From the NCBI GenBank assembly GCA_051209155.1, contig JBPJGB010000001.1: 64,000 bases of DNA. One strand, given 5' to 3'. How positions within the stretch are numbered: position 1 is the stretch's first letter; each line of letters opens with the position of its first letter. The stretch is from Actomonas sp051209155. GTDB taxonomy: Bacteria > Verrucomicrobiota > Verrucomicrobiia > Opitutales > Opitutaceae. The notes below the pieces were generated by a model. The model was not told the DNA's origin. It worked only from the letters and a program-made list of their open reading frames with translations, and did not search any database. Of the stretch, positions 61,486 to 64,000 are shown piece by piece. The translations under genes and the position numbers were made by a program.

Positions 61486-63252
61486 TTATCGCCGCCGCGC
61501 GCCCGTGACGCGGCGGATCATGCCGTCGTCCTTCGTCATCAGGTAAAGCGTGCCGTCGCGCGGATCGTAGCTCACGCGTAGGTGGGCGCGTTTGAGATCG
61601 CCGATTTCCTTGAGGGTCGTTGGTTCACCGGCTGCGGTTTCGAAGTTCAGTTCGGAGATGGTGTGGTCGTCGAGCTCGGGGCCAAAATTCATGCTGAAGA
61701 GACGGCCGTTCACGATGTCGCCGAAGATGTAGCGATCCCGCAGCAAGGTGATGGGACCATGATACACGTAGCCACCGGTGATCGCCTGGCCCTCGCGGTG
61801 ATCGTAGGCGCCGTGAGGCAGGATGGTCCCGGCAAGCTGTTCGGCGGTGGCGGGATGGATGACGGTCGGGTCGTCGAGCACATCGATACGGGCGGGACCC
61901 TCAAGGCGGGCGCGGCCCCAACCGTAGCTGCCGCCGGGCTCGATGAGGTTGACCTCCTCAATGTTGGTTTCGCCGATGTCGACGCCGATCAGCAGGCGGC
62001 GACCGTGGGCGAAGTCCCAGCTGAAGCGGTGCACGTTGCGGAAGCCATAGGCGTAGATCTCACGATGGATCGTGGGATCAGCGGTATCGGCGAAGGGGTT
62101 GGTGGGCGGAATGCCATAACTGGGAGTGCGGCCGTCGGAACCGCGCGGGTCGATGCGCATCATCGAACCAAGCAAGGTGCGCGGGTGACCGGCGCGATCC
62201 GGAACCTTGAGGTTGATGGAGCCGCCATCGCCGTGGCCGATGTAGAGCAGCCCGTAGTCGGGATCGCTCGGATCGTCGATCGGGGCGAAGGCGATCTCCT
62301 GGCTGCCGTGCGCGGTGGTGGGCGTGAGCCAGCGCATGACCTCGCGCGGTGGGCCGACCGGGATCAATCGGCCACCTGTCGTGGAAAGGTCGATACGCCA
62401 TTCGTCGAGCACCCAGGCGAGGCGGGGGCTGGCGTCGGCCGGGATGACCTCGGGTAAATCGCCCGGATTGATGACGTCTTCGCCGGCCCACAGTTCGGAG
62501 TGGGTGGTGTAGAGCAGGCCGTTGCGGAGAAAGTCGGGATGGAAGGCAAAGGCGCCGAAGCCCGAGGCCACCCCGGGTGAGTCGGTGAAGCGCGGAAAAT
62601 GTTCGCGGAGGTGGAAGACGAGGTGCGCGGCGCCGTCCTTGATCTGGTAGAGCGGTCCCATGAGGTCGTTGACCAGCAGAGCGTCGGCGTCACGGGGATC
62701 GGGTCGCAGCAACGCGATACCGGCGTAGGCCGGTCGATCGGGCAGGCGCGGCACCTCCGCCACCGGTTCCACGGTGAGGACGATGCCCGAGTCGACGATG
62801 GGCGGCACAAAACGCACGTCAGCATCGGCGCTCACCGGGGCGACGGGGCGCGGGGCGAGATCGCGCGATTCGGTTTCCTCGTGCAGGTAAGCGATGATGG
62901 CACGAATGCGGTCCTCGCCCAAGTGCGCAAAGGCCGGCATGGGCACTTGATAGCGGGCGAGCAGGGCCTTGGCGCGGGTATCGCCGGAGGCCAGCACGGC
63001 GGCGGGATCGGCGATCCACTGGGTCAGCGTCGACTCGTCGAGCAACCGCGTGATCCCGCCGAGGGGCGGTCCGAAGGAGACCGCCTCAAGTTGGTGGCAG
63101 GCGCCGCAATTTTTGGCGAAGAGTTCGCGACCGGAGTCGGCGGCGCTGGAGACGGCGGCCAGCAGCAGGGTGGCCCCCAGGGCGGTGGGCAAAAGGTGGG
63201 AGGGGAGCAGGGGCAAGAGCCCGAGGTTTGAGCGGGCACCGCGCGCGGGCAA
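61486..63252 (-). CDS. Cytochrome c - GSDH-type sugar dehydrogenase
   Basis: About 588 residues if translation starts at TTG 63252, which gives Arg residues and then a hydrophobic export segment (LLPLLPSHLLPTALGATLLL...). No ATG is available near the domain start, so the exact start is uncertain. Order: cytochrome c with haem site CGACH (Cys49) and axial Met in the VPMPAF region, then a beta-propeller of the glucose/sorbosone dehydrogenase family (HPDFLRNGLLYTTHSE, GDGGSINLKVPDRAGHPRTLLGSMMRIDPRG, YAYGFRNVHRFSWDF, GRLFSMNFG). Such enzymes use PQQ. Predicted periplasmic sugar oxidation, electrons passing to its own haem. Confidence 0.85.
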   Translation of the reverse strand: MPARGARSNLGLLPLLPSHLLPTALGATLLLAAVSSAADSGRELFAKNCGACHQLEAVSFGPPLGGITRLLDESTLTQWIADPAAVLASGDTRAKALLARYQVPMPAFAHLGEDRIRAIIAYLHEETESRDLAPRPVAPVSADADVRFVPPIVDSGIVLTVEPVAEVPRLPDRPAYAGIALLRPDPRDADALLVNDLMGPLYQIKDGAAHLVFHLREHFPRFTDSPGVASGFGAFAFHPDFLRNGLLYTTHSELWAGEDVINPGDLPEVIPADASPRLAWVLDEWRIDLSTTGGRLIPVGPPREVMRWLTPTTAHGSQEIAFAPIDDPSDPDYGLLYIGHGDGGSINLKVPDRAGHPRTLLGSMMRIDPRGSDGRTPSYGIPPTNPFADTADPTIHREIYAYGFRNVHRFSWDFAHGRRLLIGVDIGETNIEEVNLIEPGGSYGWGRARLEGPARIDVLDDPTVIHPATAEQLAGTILPHGAYDHREGQAITGGYVYHGPITLLRDRYIFGDIVNGRLFSMNFGPELDDHTISELNFETAAGEPTTLKEIGDLKRAHLRVSYDPRDGTLYLMTKDDGMIRRVTGARRR

Positions 63253-63712
63253 GCGGGCGCCTTGGTGAAAGTGCAGCAGACGATGTGGGGGCGCTGTTCC
63301 ACGTCGTCGACGCCGACGAGTGACGCGCCAATCGCCTGGCGGTGCGTCGCGGGAAACAGCGGATCGTGGCGAGAGGAGGGTGGTGGGCCACGGGCGGACG
63401 CCTCCGGCCAAACCCGGTGTTTGTATCCAAAATGCCGATCGCGGGTGTGTCCCCAGTTTTGGGGACAGGCCGTCATCCCGGAGCTGTGATAGGATCGATT
63501 CAGTTACCCGGCGCGGATCAAACCGCGACTTTCCCCAGCCTGATAAGCCCTGCCATTCCCCCGAATTCCGCCGCCGCGATCTTTCGTGGCGAACCAGGAA
63601 TGACTCCCCTCCGCCCCCCCGCTTTCCCACCAGCTTCCCGCCCGGTGCGCCGCCGCCAGTCCGGCGTCCTCACCGGCGGATATCCCAACCCAAGCAACCC
63701 CAACACCAATAC
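63253..63712. promoter_or_regulatory. Divergent 460-bp intergenic region
   Basis: No supported gene. It must hold the promoters of the sugar dehydrogenase (leftward) and the TonB receptor (rightward). The clearest element is the palindrome at 63448-63467. A TGTGATAGGATCG stretch just right of it is a candidate -10 area for the receptor gene. The receptor leader is CAACCCAAGCAACCCCAACA with no Shine-Dalgarno. Confidence 0.4.
63448..63467. promoter_or_regulatory. Perfect palindrome upstream of the TonB receptor
   Basis: TGTCCCCAGTTTTGGGGACA: 8-bp arms around GTTT. Its size is close to that of the candidate operator at 42163-42180 (18 bp, 4-base centre) but the sequence is different. It could be an operator or a dispersed REP-type palindrome. 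Confidence 0.45.
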
Positions 63713-64000
63713 ATGAAAAGGATAACAAGTCGCTGCGTCCTGACTCTTTTGTCGGCGCTGTCACTCGGCACGGTTCCGTTATGGGCGCAAACCGCACCCG
63801 GCGGCACCGCCGCCGTGGATTCCGATATGGAAGGCGAGGAAATAATCGTCCTCGACCCGTTCACCGTCACGACCGAACACGAGGGCTACAAAGCGGAGGA
63901 CACCCTCGGTGGTGCCCGCACCCGCACGAAACTCATCGATACGCCGTCGTCGGTTTCGGTCATCACGCCGAAGCTCCTACAGGACCTCGGTGTCACCAAG
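63713..64000 (+). CDS. TonB-dependent receptor, N-terminal part (3' partial)
   Basis: 96 residues to the window end. Signal peptide (KRITSRCVLTLLSALSLGTVPLWA), an acidic spacer, the LDPFTVTTEHEGYKAEDTLGG motif typical of Opitutaceae receptors (a TonB-box-like region), then the plug start TRTKLIDTPSSVSVITPKLLQDLG. It should be an outer-membrane beta-barrel importing a ligand, plausibly an oligosaccharide or siderophore, powered by TonB. The barrel lies beyond the window. Confidence 0.93.
   Translation, partial: MKRITSRCVLTLLSALSLGTVPLWAQTAPGGTAAVDSDMEGEEIIVLDPFTVTTEHEGYKAEDTLGGARTRTKLIDTPSSVSVITPKLLQDLGVTK

Overview
The window looks like a chromosomal segment from a Verrucomicrobiota bacterium, most likely the family Opitutaceae. 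The base composition is GC-rich. Marker genes point the same way: a PVC-type ThuA/propeller/cytochrome-c giant protein, GMC oxidoreductase paired with a gluconate 2-dehydrogenase subunit 3 protein, a DUF1593 protein, GH127/GH43/GH51 arabinosidases, and a TonB-dependent receptor whose mature N-terminus carries an LDPFTVTT-type motif. A complete BamA/Skp/LpxD set shows a diderm envelope. The placement is from recalled family knowledge, not a search.

Left third (1-18.4 kb), mainly housekeeping. It opens with the tail of a receiver domain and a hybrid PAS-LOVlike-GAF histidine kinase, then a TonB-C protein, a chemotaxis receptor and a GH43-like secreted enzyme. After tRNA-Asn come rplY, pth, rpsF, ssb, rplI (no rpsR), dnaB, bamA (TTG start overlapping dnaB), skp, lpxD and prs. 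pyrE and a metallo-beta-lactamase-fold protein with an altered metal motif are divergent. tRNA-Pro closes the block.

Middle (18.4-45 kb), polysaccharide use. A hybrid sensor with propeller repeats lies beside a minus-strand arabinan operon (two GH51, a GH43-GH127 fusion, GH43; terminator at 24221-24252). Next are two CE1-type esterase paralogues separated by a VWA-like surface protein, a type-B carboxylesterase, and an unrecognised six-hairpin protein behind a perfect palindrome.

Right third (45-64 kb), sugar oxidation. An AraC/PAS regulator is divergent from an operon of TIM-barrel isomerase, Gfo/Idh/MocA oxidoreductase, ThuA-PVC-cytochrome c protein and MFS transporter. A second operon holds a GMC flavoprotein, its small Tat-type subunit and a CE1 esterase. 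Two more CE1/DUF1593 genes, a VOC protein, a cytochrome c/GSDH sugar dehydrogenase and the start of a TonB receptor complete it. Together these could oxidise and import C3-oxidised sugars released by the hydrolases; this is inference.

The most unusual structure is non-coding. Both tRNA genes have their 3' part, cut inside the T-loop, duplicated downstream as near-identical tandem direct repeats (112 bp x2 at tRNA-Asn; 194 bp x2 plus a third stub at tRNA-Pro). Intergenic spaces also carry at least three families of inverted repeats. Most start codons are preceded by C-rich leaders without a Shine-Dalgarno sequence.
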